This document shows positions 52,701 to 60,807 of a stretch of DNA of 64,000 nucleotides, piece after piece. The notes beneath the pieces are model-generated. The model had not been told where the DNA came from. It searched no databases and saw only the letters and a list, made by a program, of their open reading frames with translations. The stretch comes from UBA7446 sp038143535 (GTDB lineage: Bacteria > Bacteroidota > Bacteroidia > Flavobacteriales > Flavobacteriaceae): contig JAYQMD010000001.1 in NCBI GenBank assembly GCA_038143535.1, positions 62,001 through 126,000 on the forward strand, in the 5' to 3' direction. Made by a program: the position numbers and the translations under genes. How positions within the stretch are numbered: the first letter of the stretch is position 1; each line of letters starts with the position of its first letter.

Positions 52701-52859
52701 ATAAGCATAACCTGATAGGTCAATTTCAGAACTAGTAGGATTATAAATTTCTAAATATTTATTGTTGCTTGAGCCTTCAGCGTATTCACTAAAGAAAAGG
52801 TCTTGTGAAAATCCAAAACTTGCTACAAGCAGCAAAGTGTAGTATAAAAGTTGTTTCAT
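49755..52859 (-). CDS. Secreted T9SS protein with lamin-tail domain and two near-identical 380-residue repeats
   Basis: A 1,034-residue exported protein. It has a signal peptide (cleaved after FGFSQ, residue 19), a lamin-tail-like domain at about 20-190 (SEYAEGSSNNKYLEIYNPTS), two large repeats at about 206-566 and 566-946, and a type A T9SS sorting domain in the last 85 residues (STISFYPNPTNGVVNVG, then KPGIYIIEV and KLFRK). The repeats are rich in Gly, Asp and Thr and look like a right-handed parallel beta-helix (HIEIISNDDDGIEFFGGTV), often used for carbohydrate or surface binding. It is probably secreted and attached to the surface. The DNA of the repeats is nearly perfect (see the repeat entries). 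It precedes the TonB receptor and PiT genes, with a terminator between. Confidence 0.9.
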   Translation of the reverse strand: MKQLLYYTLLLVASFGFSQDLFFSEYAEGSSNNKYLEIYNPTSSEIDLSGYAYPSVANAPTTAGEHEFWNEFDTSATIPANGVYVIAHPSADASILAKADETHTYLSNGNDGYALAKGTESSYTIIDFIGDFEGDPGSGWEVAGVTNATKDHTLVRKSTVYSGNKYWDNSRGTNTDNSEWVVKANEDWSDLGQHTYSPATSASITNITTNTTWSGDKLLAGKVVVDSGVTLTIEPGTVIKAVYNGNPIDASALVVARGGKIEAAGTATLPIVFTTEFDDLTAADVAAGTYVSTVNGAANDLTTRGMWGGIIVLGNATVGTDNGTASIEGIAEGFDFTTYGNATPVDTENSGTMTYLSIRHGGATIANGDEINGLTLGGVGSGTTINHIEIISNDDDGIEFFGGTVDVDHLIIFNQADDAIDIDQDYSGTVTNAYVAMGADSDNVFEIDGNEKTGATEADTVAHAVTNVTAYQEFDNSAKLDQYGHWKSNAKGTYSNVVYKGFAAGTRIEGVSSNTDITFSNFDFVTSDALSAITSDADLTAAAEVISAQAYGSGAAESAFDGWTAYDFNKSAFSSSISVGDGTLTYIDTDTSWTGDVSIAGKVVVKSGATLTIAAGTVVKAAFANDAVDATALVVARGGKIEAAGTAALPIVFTTEFDDLTAADVAAGTYVSTVGGAANDLTTRGMWGGIIVLGNATVGTDNGTASIEGIAEGFDFTTYGNATPVDTENSGTMTYLSIRHGGATIANGDEINGLTLGGVGSGTTINHIEIISNDDDGIEFFGGTVDVDHLIIFNQADDAIDIDQDYSGTVTNAYVAMGADSDNVFEIDGNEKTGATEADTVAHAVTNVTAYQEFDNSAKLDQYGHWKSNAKGTYSNVVYKGFAAGTRIEGVSSNTDITFSNFDFVTSDALSAITSDADLTAAAEVISAQAYGSGAAESAFDGWTAYHFVKNTLSLEDVLKVHSTISFYPNPTNGVVNVGSETRVNEISVYAITGQLVKKAKGVNSINIENVKPGIYIIEVITDEEKVQGKLFRK
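50022..50963 (-). repeat. Tandem repeat copy B inside the T9SS protein gene
   Basis: This segment is repeated at 51162-52103 with a period of exactly 1,140 bases. Bases 50022-50835 match the other copy without a single difference by eye (814 bases), and only three mismatches occur up to 50963. Beyond that the two copies still encode similar protein but differ clearly in DNA. Confidence 0.95.
51162..52103 (-). repeat. Tandem repeat copy A inside the T9SS protein gene
   Basis: Partner of 50022-50963. In copy A the three differences from copy B fall at 51976, 51977 and 52058. Near-identity that includes silent positions implies a very recent duplication or gene conversion. Confidence 0.95.
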
Positions 52860-53022
52860 TTTTTTTGTTTATAATGATTTATGAGTAACAAATAAACCCA
52901 CACAACTTAGCCTAGGGGTTAACTGCTCGTTATTAAAAATTAAAACAAATGTTATATAAACGTTAAGCAGTAACCATATATTTATATTTAAAATCCAGTT
53001 AAATTCTTCCTAAATTGCCCCC

Positions 53023-54342
53023 ATGCAATGGGAACAACTACTTTCACTCCGTCGTTACGGCGATAATCAAAAACGACTACGCACCGAACAAGATTCCACA
53101 CGCAGTGGGTTCGAGGTAGATTATGACCGTATTATATTTTCTGCTGCGTTTCGAAATCTGCAAGACAAAACGCAAGTGATTCCCTTTTCCAAAACCGATT
53201 TTGTACACACCCGACTTACGCATTCACTAGAAGTTTCAGTTGTTGGGAGGAGCTTGGGACGTATGGTTGGGCAACGTTTATTGGACAAATATCCGGAGTT
53301 GAGTACCACCCACGGCTATACCATTAACGATTTTGGCGCTATTGTGGCTGCGGCTTCACTAGCCCACGATATTGGCAATCCGCCTTTTGGTCATAGCGGC
53401 GAACAGGCCATAGGCGATTATTTTGCCAACGGAGCTGGGGCAGCGTATAAAAAGCAGCTAACACCAACGCAATACCACGACCTTACCCACTTTGAAGGTA
53501 ATGCCAATGGGCTTAAAATATTGATGGAATCAAGAGAAGGCGTGCCTGGCGGTTTGCGTTTGAGTTATGCTACACTTGGTGCGTTTACCAAGTACCCCAA
53601 GGCATCACTTCCACACAAACCCACCAAACACGTAGCCGATAAAAAGTTTGGGTTTTTTAACGCCCAACAAACCGATTACCAAGCCGTAGCAACAGATCTT
53701 GGACTTATGGATTCGACCAATAAAATGACCCGACATCCGCTGGCCTATTTGGTGGAGGCAGCAGACGATATTTGCTATACCCTTATCGATTTTGAAGATG
53801 GCATTAACCTAGGTTGGATATCGGAAGACTATGCCTTGGAATACTTGATTAAACTGGTAAAGGACACCATAGACACCAATAAGTACCAGCAGCTGACCAC
53901 CAAAACCGATCGACTGGCCTATTTACGTGCGCTGTCCATCAGTACGCTGATACAAGAAGCGGCACAGTTGTTTATGCAGCACGAACAGGAAATTATGGCG
54001 GGTACTTTTGCAACCTCGCTTACAGACAAAAGTCAGTACAATGCACAAATCAAAGACATCATTGACCTCAGTGTCCGTAACATTTACCAAGCACAAGAGG
54101 TCGTTGAAAAAGAACTCAAGGGCTATCAAGTCATACACCGATTGCTGGACGTTTTTGTATGGGCAGCTGTTCGCAATCAAGCGGATAAGGCCTCAGCTTT
54201 TGACAAACTTGCCCTTCAATGTCTTCCCGATACGCTTACACTTCCACAAGATGACACCTATCAGCTGTTGTTGAACATCAGTTGCTATGTCGCTAGTCTG
54301 ACAGATGGGAAAGCCCTGGAGTGGTATCAAAAAATGGCCTGA
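53023..54342 (+). CDS. dgt: Deoxyguanosinetriphosphate triphosphohydrolase (dGTPase)
   Basis: A 439-residue HD-domain hydrolase that splits dGTP into deoxyguanosine and triphosphate. The HD signature lies in HTRLTHSLEVS (about residue 62) and LAHDIGNPPFGHSGE (about residue 114), with LVEAADDICYTLIDFEDG later providing the last metal ligand. Family length is typical. It overlaps tadA by one base (TGATG). The start MQWEQLLSLRRYGD is the first ATG and matches the family N-terminus. Confidence 0.95.
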   Translation: MQWEQLLSLRRYGDNQKRLRTEQDSTRSGFEVDYDRIIFSAAFRNLQDKTQVIPFSKTDFVHTRLTHSLEVSVVGRSLGRMVGQRLLDKYPELSTTHGYTINDFGAIVAAASLAHDIGNPPFGHSGEQAIGDYFANGAGAAYKKQLTPTQYHDLTHFEGNANGLKILMESREGVPGGLRLSYATLGAFTKYPKASLPHKPTKHVADKKFGFFNAQQTDYQAVATDLGLMDSTNKMTRHPLAYLVEAADDICYTLIDFEDGINLGWISEDYALEYLIKLVKDTIDTNKYQQLTTKTDRLAYLRALSISTLIQEAAQLFMQHEQEIMAGTFATSLTDKSQYNAQIKDIIDLSVRNIYQAQEVVEKELKGYQVIHRLLDVFVWAAVRNQADKASAFDKLALQCLPDTLTLPQDDTYQLLLNISCYVASLTDGKALEWYQKMA

Positions 54343-54785
54343 TGGAAAACGTTTGGGACGATACTTTTTTTATGAAAAAGGCAATTGTCGAAGCACAACT
54401 TGCGCTTGAAAAGGATGAAGTGCCGGTTGGGGTAGTGATAGTTGCCAATAACAGCATTATTGCTCGGGCACACAACCTTACCGAAGCCCTGACGGATGTA
54501 ACTGCCCATGCCGAAATGCAAGGCATTACGGCTGCTGCCAATGCCATAGGTGGAAAATATTTACAGGGATGTACCATGTACGTTACACTTGAACCTTGTA
54601 GCATGTGCGCAGGTGCCTTATATTGGGGTCAGCTGTCGCGCTTGGTTTTTGCTGCTGCTGATCCCAAACGCGGCTACCGCCAACACGGAACGCCGCTGCA
54701 TCCAAAAACGGAAGTGATTGAAGGCGTTTGTGCAGATGAAGCAGCTGCGCTTTTGAAACGGTTTTTTGCGAACAAAAGAGATTAG
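54342..54785 (+). CDS. tadA: tRNA-specific adenosine deaminase
   Basis: A 147-residue TadA, which converts adenosine 34 to inosine in tRNA-Arg. The zinc site is His56 and Glu58 in HAEMQGI, with Cys86 and Cys89 in PCSMCAGA. An in-frame ATG at 54321 lies within dgt; the ATG at 54342, overlapping the dgt stop, is preferred. It forms a two-gene operon with dgt. Confidence 0.95.
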   Translation: MENVWDDTFFMKKAIVEAQLALEKDEVPVGVVIVANNSIIARAHNLTEALTDVTAHAEMQGITAAANAIGGKYLQGCTMYVTLEPCSMCAGALYWGQLSRLVFAAADPKRGYRQHGTPLHPKTEVIEGVCADEAAALLKRFFANKRD

Positions 54786-54827
54786 CGTTTTAGGGTGCTG
54801 AGCTTATCCAAGTACCCGTTATAGGTG

Positions 54828-55085
54828 TTATTTTTTTTTAGTTGTTTTTGTGGGCCCCAGCGTTTCTTTCATCTTTTTAAGATTTTCTGGAGAAAGCGTG
54901 TAATCTTTAAGTTGCTTTCCCTTCCAGCGGTGTACTAAAAAAATGGGCATATAGATAAAGAAACCCATAGCTACTGAAAGGCCAATCCATTTTTCGCCTA
55001 TGGCCATATCCTTTTGGCGTATGACATAACCCGCAATGATGTTGGCAATAACAAGCACAAAAAAGGCACGTAAAAACCACTTCAT
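54828..55085 (-). CDS. Small membrane protein, possibly truncated at an A run
   Basis: An 85-residue protein with two membrane helices (about 4-20 and 34-53) and a lysine-rich tail. It begins one base before the aspS stop on the same strand and is probably co-transcribed with aspS. The tail ends in a run of nine A followed by TAA. If the run had eight A, the frame would continue for another 16 residues (YNGYLDKLSTLKR) to a stop at 54782, and that extension reads like normal protein. The true length is therefore uncertain. Family not recognised. Confidence 0.6.
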   Translation of the reverse strand: MKWFLRAFFVLVIANIIAGYVIRQKDMAIGEKWIGLSVAMGFFIYMPIFLVHRWKGKQLKDYTLSPENLKKMKETLGPTKTTKKK

Positions 55086-55086
55086 A

Positions 55087-56844
55087 TTACTCCGATTTGA
55101 GTTTTAATTGAAGGGAAAGCTCGTCTAATTGTTCCGTATCAAGTGGGGCAGGCGCATCAATCATTACATCACGGCCGTTGTTGTTTTTGGGGAAAGCAAT
55201 ATAATCCCGAATGGTTTCCTTGCCGTCTAAAATGGCTACCAAGCGGTCAAAGCCCAAGGCGATACCGCCGTGTGGAGGTGCACCATAGGTAAAGGCATCC
55301 ATTAAAAAGCCAAATTGTGCCTTTGCCTCTTCTGGGCTAAACCCAAGTAGGGAAAGCATTTTTTCTTGGGTTTCACGGTCGTGAATTCGAATAGAACCAC
55401 CCCCAATTTCGTTTCCGTTTAAAACTAAGTCATAGGCTTGTGCTACTACGGCTTTTGGATCGGTTTCCAACAGCGTGAGGTGCTCTGGTTTTGGCGCTGT
55501 AAAGGGATGGTGCATGGCGTGTAAGTCACCGCTTTCTTCATCTTTCTCAAACAGCGGGAAATTCACAACCCATAGGGGTGCAAATTCGTTTGGCTTTCGC
55601 AACTCCAATGCTTCGGCTAGTGCCATACGAAGTGCGCTTAATTGCGTTCTTGTTTTGTTGGTTTCTCCAGCCATGACCAGCATTAAATCTCCAGCTTTTG
55701 CTTCACAGGCCGTAGCCCAAGAAGCAAGGGCTTCAGCATCAAAAAACTTATCTACGGAAGACTTGTAAGTGCCGTCTTCGTTGCATTTTACCCAGACCAA
55801 TCCGTTGGCACCAACCTGTGGGCGTTTTACCCAGTCAATCCACGTATCAATTTGTTTTCTGGACCAGTTAGCAGCGCCTGGAACAGCAATGCCAACCACC
55901 AGTTCTTGGCTGTCAAAAACGGTAAAGCCTTTGTTTTGTGCTTGGGCATTGAGTTCTGTGAAGGTCATGCCGAAGCGAATATCCGGTTTGTCGTTCCCAT
56001 AGGTTTTCATGGCATCTTCGTAGCGCATCACGGGGAATGGTGCCGGGCTAATGCCGTGAATTTCTCTCAGTAGATGCGACAACAGCCCTTCAAAGCAGGC
56101 CATAATGTCCTCTTGATGCACAAAAGATAACTCGCAGTCTATTTGTGTGAATTCCGGTTGACGGTCGGCACGAAGGTCTTCGTCTCTAAAGCACTTTACG
56201 ATTTGAAAGTACTTGTCCATACCGCCTACCATAAGCAGTTGCTTAAAGGTTTGTGGCGATTGGGGTAGCGCATAAAACTGGCCTTCGTTCATTCGTGAGG
56301 GGACAACAAAATCACGTGCCCCCTCGGGTGTAGATTTTATCAAATAAGGCGTTTCTACTTCGATAAAGGCCTGTTCCGCTAGATAGTTGCGAACCAGCAA
56401 ACCAACCTTTGAGCGGAACAACAGGCTGTTTTGTACAGGTGTACGGCGGATATCTAAATAGCGGTATTTCATACGGAGGTCTTCGCCACCGTCTGTTTCG
56501 TTTTCTATGGTAAAGGGAGGTGTTTGCGCCTCATTCAGCATTGTTAACTCAGTCAGTAGCAGTTCAATGGTGCCCGTTTCCATATTTGGGTTTTTAGCTT
56601 CTCGCTCCAAAACAGTGCCCTTGACCTGGATTACGGTTTCTCGACCTATTTTACGTGCTTTTTCTAAAAGCGCTTCCGAACAGCGTTCTTCATCCAAGAC
56701 CAATTGGGTGATTCCGTAGCGATCGCGAAGATCAATCCACAATACAAATCCTTTGTCACGAACCTTAGCCGCCCACCCTGCTAGGGTAACTTCTGTTCCG
56801 ATATGTGTTTCACGTAGTGCGCCGCAATGATGGCTTCTGAACAT
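55087..56844 (-). CDS. aspS: Aspartyl-tRNA synthetase
   Basis: A 585-residue class II synthetase of the bacterial type. It has an N-terminal OB-fold anticodon-binding domain (about 1-110, GWAAKVRDKGFVLWIDLRDRYG), motif 2 FRDEDLRADRQPEFTQIDCE, an inserted GAD domain at about 285-420, and motif 3 GIALGFDRLVAILDG near the C-terminus. The bacterial insertion confirms a discriminating or non-discriminating bacterial AspRS; which one cannot be told. Its -7 box lies 15 bases upstream. Confidence 0.98.
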   Translation of the reverse strand: MFRSHHCGALRETHIGTEVTLAGWAAKVRDKGFVLWIDLRDRYGITQLVLDEERCSEALLEKARKIGRETVIQVKGTVLEREAKNPNMETGTIELLLTELTMLNEAQTPPFTIENETDGGEDLRMKYRYLDIRRTPVQNSLLFRSKVGLLVRNYLAEQAFIEVETPYLIKSTPEGARDFVVPSRMNEGQFYALPQSPQTFKQLLMVGGMDKYFQIVKCFRDEDLRADRQPEFTQIDCELSFVHQEDIMACFEGLLSHLLREIHGISPAPFPVMRYEDAMKTYGNDKPDIRFGMTFTELNAQAQNKGFTVFDSQELVVGIAVPGAANWSRKQIDTWIDWVKRPQVGANGLVWVKCNEDGTYKSSVDKFFDAEALASWATACEAKAGDLMLVMAGETNKTRTQLSALRMALAEALELRKPNEFAPLWVVNFPLFEKDEESGDLHAMHHPFTAPKPEHLTLLETDPKAVVAQAYDLVLNGNEIGGGSIRIHDRETQEKMLSLLGFSPEEAKAQFGFLMDAFTYGAPPHGGIALGFDRLVAILDGKETIRDYIAFPKNNNGRDVMIDAPAPLDTEQLDELSLQLKLKSE

Positions 56845-56858
56845 CTTCTAAATTTTTT

Positions 56859-56866
56859 CAAAAATA
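56859..56866 (-). promoter_or_regulatory. -7 promoter element for aspS
   Basis: Reads TATTTTTG on the minus strand, perfect TAnnTTTG, 14 bases before the ATG at 56844. Confidence 0.6.
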
Positions 56867-56975
56867 GAACTAATCTGCGATTAGCAGCTTAAAATTAAGA
56901 TATTCCTTATCAACGACAAATAGTTCATGCGCATGCTTAATGTTAATTAAATGTTAAGCAAACGTTAATTTATTG

Positions 56976-56983
56976 TATATTTG
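56976..56983 (+). promoter_or_regulatory. -7 promoter element for the MORN-repeat gene
   Basis: TATATTTG, perfect TAnnTTTG, 36 bases before the ATG at 57020. Confidence 0.6.
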
Positions 56984-57019
56984 TTTTGTTAATGTCTTAA
57001 TAGACGCAAACTAAATACC

Positions 57020-57364
57020 ATGAAAACATTCATTTTAACACTCGTTTTTTTAGCTGGAACAGCTATATATGCACAAGAAAAAGAAGTAGTCCAAACAGTT
57101 AAAACCGTAAAAATCAGTACTTACCACGACAATGGCGTATTGGCACAATCGGGTCATCAATTCAAAGGAAAAAATCATGGTATTTGGCAGTCTTACGATA
57201 ACCAAGGAAACCGCATGACTATTGGTGAGTATACCAACGGCAAGAAAACGGGAACTTGGTTATTTTGGATTGATAAACAAGTTGTTGAGGTAACTTATAA
57301 GGATAACCTTATTGAGGAAGTTTCATACTGGGAAACAGACGCAAAAGCAGTAGCCAACAATTAG
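57020..57364 (+). CDS. Exported MORN/YwqK-like repeat protein
   Basis: A 114-residue protein with a signal peptide (cleaved near IYAQ, residue 18) and three MORN-like strands: YHDNGVLAQSGHQFKGKNHG, IWQSYDNQGNRMTIGEYTNG and KKTGTWLFWIDKQVVEVTY. Proteins of this kind are sometimes labelled YwqK-family antitoxin, but no toxin gene is adjacent, so that label is not adopted. It stands alone with its own promoter and ends tail-to-tail with the RND permease gene (4-base overlap). Confidence 0.8.
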   Translation: MKTFILTLVFLAGTAIYAQEKEVVQTVKTVKISTYHDNGVLAQSGHQFKGKNHGIWQSYDNQGNRMTIGEYTNGKKTGTWLFWIDKQVVEVTYKDNLIEEVSYWETDAKAVANN

Positions 57365-60300
57365 TCTCCAAAAATTGCTTTCAATCTAATGGCAGCCCTT
57401 TTACTTAAAAAGAAAGTTACGGGAACAATTACCAATGTAAGAAAGGTTGCAAAGGTGAGTCCAAATATGACCGTCCAAGCCAGTGGTCCCCAAAAAATTA
57501 CATTTTCCCCACCAAAATAAATTTGTGGGTCACCCGAAGCAAACAGACTAAAGAAATTGATATTTAGCCCAATGGCTAGTGGAATAAGCCCCAGAACCGT
57601 GGTGATTGCAGTCAATAATACCGGACGAAGGCGTGCTTTTCCACCTGCAATAATGGCGTCAAAAATGTCTTGTCTTGGAAGTAAATTATCGTCAGTGATA
57701 TTAAGCGCCTCTCTTTTTCTGTCCAAAAGCAATTGGGTATAATCCAGCAGCACCACGCTGTTGTTTACCACAATTCCCGCTAGCGAAATAATCCCCATCA
57801 TGGTCATGATAATAACAAAGGTCATATTGAAAAATACCAGCCCCAGCATCACGCCTGTAAAGCTCATAAAGATGGAGAATAATATAATCAGTGGCTTACT
57901 TACCGAGTTAAACTGGAATACGAGCAACAACATAATCAGCAGTATAGCAAACCCTAAGGCTTTGGATAAAAACTGCATGTTCTTTTCTTGCTCGGCTATT
58001 TCACCTGTAAATGTGTAGTCAATGTTTTTGGGCATATCAAAGCCTTGTAGTTGGGTTTGGATTTGCCCGACAATTTCATTGGCATTGTACCCTGGAAGTA
58101 TGGCCGAGTAAACGGTAACCACACGTTTTAAGTCTTTGTGTTTGATAGCGCTATAACCGGCAATATTTTTTGCCTCAACAACAGTGGAAACAGGAATATT
58201 TTTGATTTGTCCTGAAGCCATATCGCGAAAACTGATGTTCTGATTAAACAAAGCCGAGGGATTGTATCGATCAGATTGCAGGAAGCGCACATTGATATCG
58301 TAGTCTTCACCGTCTTTTTTATAAATACCTGCCTTTTCGCCAAATAGCGCACGTCTAAGTTGAAGACCAATCTGCCCTGCGCTTACGCCCAAACTTCCTG
58401 CCTTCCGCCTATCCACTGTTACTTGCATGCTGGGTTTGTTTCGGTTGACATCTACTTTTAACTCTTCAATCCCAAGGATATTTTCTTTTATGACAAAACT
58501 GCGCACATCGTTGGCAACGCGTATCAGCTCGTCGTAATTTTCGCCGCTTAGCTCAATGTTAATAGGGTAACCCACAGGCGGTCCATTGGCATCCTTTTCT
58601 ACAGAAATACTGACACCGGAAAACTTGCCCTTAAACGCTTGCTGAACTTCGCTGCGCAGCACCTCACTAGAGAATCCCCGTCTGTACTTGTATTCGCGCA
58701 TGGTAGCGGTAATTTTTCCACGATGAGGCATTTCGGCTTGAGAGCCACTGTCGGTTTCTGGATTTCCTGCCCCTGCGCCTACTTGCGATACTAGCGACTC
58801 TACCAAAAAGTTATACTTCCCGTCTAAGTACTTGGGGTTGTTCACTGTCTCAATCATGACCTGCTCAATAGCTTTGGTCATTTGGTTTGTTTTGTCAATG
58901 TCTGTTCCTTCTGGGTATTCGATATACACAATAATCTGGCTGGGCTCATTATCCGGAAAAAACTCCACTTTAGGACTTGCAATACCTACCAAAACAAAGG
59001 ATAAAAACAAGAGTCCTATGGTACCAAAAACAACCGCATAAGCGCGCCATCCACGCAAGGCAAACTGCAACAGCTTTTCATACCCACGTTCCAATCGATC
59101 AAGGAAAAATCGCTGAAATTTGTTTGCCAAATCTTTTATCAAATAACGATATAACCAAAACAGCGCAAGTAGGGTAAGCAATAAACTACCAAATCCACGA
59201 GTGGAAGATGAAACGAGCATAAAAAATAAACCAGCACCGCCCAAAGTGATGCTGAGGCGTATCAAGCCTTTAAACGTCATGGTTTTTTCTTCAACATCCA
59301 TAAATTGGGAGACCAACATGGAGTTAAATAAGAGGGCCACAAAAAGCGAGGACCCCAAAACTATGGAAAGCGTAATGGGGAAATAGATCATAAACTGCCC
59401 CATTATTCCAGGCCAAAATCCAAGCGGGATAAAAGCTGCTACGGTCGTAGCGGTAGAAATAATAATGGGATAAGCGATTTCACTAATTCCTTTTTTTGCG
59501 GCTTCAGTTCGCGACATGCCTTCTTTTTCAATGAGGCGATACACATTTTCGACAACCACAATACCGTTGTCAACAAGCATACCAAGCCCCATTACAAGAG
59601 CAAAGAGCACCATGGTGTTCATAGTGTAGCCCAAGGTTTGCAGTACAACAAAAGAGATAAACATAGACATGGGAATGGCGAAGCCTACAAAAAGGGCATT
59701 TCTAAAACCCAAGAAAAAAGTCAGTACGGTAACAACTAGGAGTACCCCAAAAATTATGTTATTGACCAAGTCGTTTACCTGATTCAGCGTTAGCGATGAC
59801 ATATCGTTGGATATGGTAACGGAAACGTCTTCTGGGAAATCGTTGCTTTTGGCTTCTACTACCAATTCACGGATTTGCTTAGCCGCTTCGATTAGGTTTT
59901 TCCCTCCTCGTTTTTTTACATCCAACATAACCGTTGCCGTACCAAAATCTCTGGCGTAGCTTGTAGCCTCTTGGTCTTTAAAGGAAATGGTAGCTATATC
60001 GCCTAATAATACGGACCCTTTTTCTGTGGTTACTACAATAGCCTTAAGCTGGTCGGGGGTACTTATTTCGCCTACCAAGCGAATACTTCTGCGCTGTCCG
60101 CCACCTCGCATACTTCCTGCTGAGACGGTTGTATTTTCGTTGGCAACACTTTGAATCACATCATTAAAACTCACTTGTGATGCCATCATTTTTCGTGTGT
60201 CCACGGCAATTTCCACTTCTTTATCTTGAGCACCCCGGATATCAACTACCTTGATTTGATCTAATTGCTCGATACGATCTTGCAGCACCTCGGCATATTC

Positions 60301-60807
60301 TTTGAGCCGATCTGTGGGATAATCTCCCTGAATACTCACATTGAGTATGGGCATTTCTTCCGAAAAATTTAGATTGAATACGGAGGGTTCGAGCTTTGCA
60401 TTATTAAAGGTAGGCCAATCTTCGGATGCCACAACGGCATCGATTTCATCCTTTACCTTTTGCTTGGCAAGATCAACTTCAATCTCTTCATCAAATTCTA
60501 TAGCGACTATGGCGTAATCGTCTTGTGAGGTGGAGGTAATTTCCACAATATTACTTATTCCTTTTACGCCTTCTTCTATGGGGTCAGTAACAAAGCGCTC
60601 GATATCTTCAGCCGTATTTCCGGGATAGGGCGTACTAATAAAAATGGTTGTTTCTGAAATTTCAGGGAAGTTTTCACGGGGCATGGTGACATAAGCCGTA
60701 CCGCCAAGTAGTAAAAATACACCCATCAGTACATAAATAATGGTGCGATTGTTTATCGCCCATACCGACAGACCAAAGGTTTTATTGGATTTGTTTGTAG
60801 TGCTCAT
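57361..60807 (-). CDS. RND-family efflux permease
   Basis: A 1,148-residue inner-membrane proton-driven pump of the AcrB/MexB-like RND family. It has the N-terminal helix, two large periplasmic porter loops, and helices 4-6 with ALVMGLGMLVDNGIVVVENVYR, the segment holding the aspartate used in proton relay. It is about 100 residues longer than AcrB; much of the excess lies at about 505-575, with two extra hydrophobic stretches between helices 6 and 7. It overlaps the adaptor gene by ATGA. Substrate unknown: TetR control and its partners fit multidrug or toxic-compound efflux. Confidence 0.94.
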   Translation of the reverse strand: MSTTNKSNKTFGLSVWAINNRTIIYVLMGVFLLLGGTAYVTMPRENFPEISETTIFISTPYPGNTAEDIERFVTDPIEEGVKGISNIVEITSTSQDDYAIVAIEFDEEIEVDLAKQKVKDEIDAVVASEDWPTFNNAKLEPSVFNLNFSEEMPILNVSIQGDYPTDRLKEYAEVLQDRIEQLDQIKVVDIRGAQDKEVEIAVDTRKMMASQVSFNDVIQSVANENTTVSAGSMRGGGQRRSIRLVGEISTPDQLKAIVVTTEKGSVLLGDIATISFKDQEATSYARDFGTATVMLDVKKRGGKNLIEAAKQIRELVVEAKSNDFPEDVSVTISNDMSSLTLNQVNDLVNNIIFGVLLVVTVLTFFLGFRNALFVGFAIPMSMFISFVVLQTLGYTMNTMVLFALVMGLGMLVDNGIVVVENVYRLIEKEGMSRTEAAKKGISEIAYPIIISTATTVAAFIPLGFWPGIMGQFMIYFPITLSIVLGSSLFVALLFNSMLVSQFMDVEEKTMTFKGLIRLSITLGGAGLFFMLVSSSTRGFGSLLLTLLALFWLYRYLIKDLANKFQRFFLDRLERGYEKLLQFALRGWRAYAVVFGTIGLLFLSFVLVGIASPKVEFFPDNEPSQIIVYIEYPEGTDIDKTNQMTKAIEQVMIETVNNPKYLDGKYNFLVESLVSQVGAGAGNPETDSGSQAEMPHRGKITATMREYKYRRGFSSEVLRSEVQQAFKGKFSGVSISVEKDANGPPVGYPINIELSGENYDELIRVANDVRSFVIKENILGIEELKVDVNRNKPSMQVTVDRRKAGSLGVSAGQIGLQLRRALFGEKAGIYKKDGEDYDINVRFLQSDRYNPSALFNQNISFRDMASGQIKNIPVSTVVEAKNIAGYSAIKHKDLKRVVTVYSAILPGYNANEIVGQIQTQLQGFDMPKNIDYTFTGEIAEQEKNMQFLSKALGFAILLIMLLLVFQFNSVSKPLIILFSIFMSFTGVMLGLVFFNMTFVIIMTMMGIISLAGIVVNNSVVLLDYTQLLLDRKREALNITDDNLLPRQDIFDAIIAGGKARLRPVLLTAITTVLGLIPLAIGLNINFFSLFASGDPQIYFGGENVIFWGPLAWTVIFGLTFATFLTLVIVPVTFFLSKRAAIRLKAIFGD

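Noticed and set aside
57020..57364. Toxin-antitoxin system, from the YwqK-family antitoxin label sometimes given to MORN-repeat proteins.
   Set aside because: The protein has a signal peptide and there is no adjacent toxin gene.
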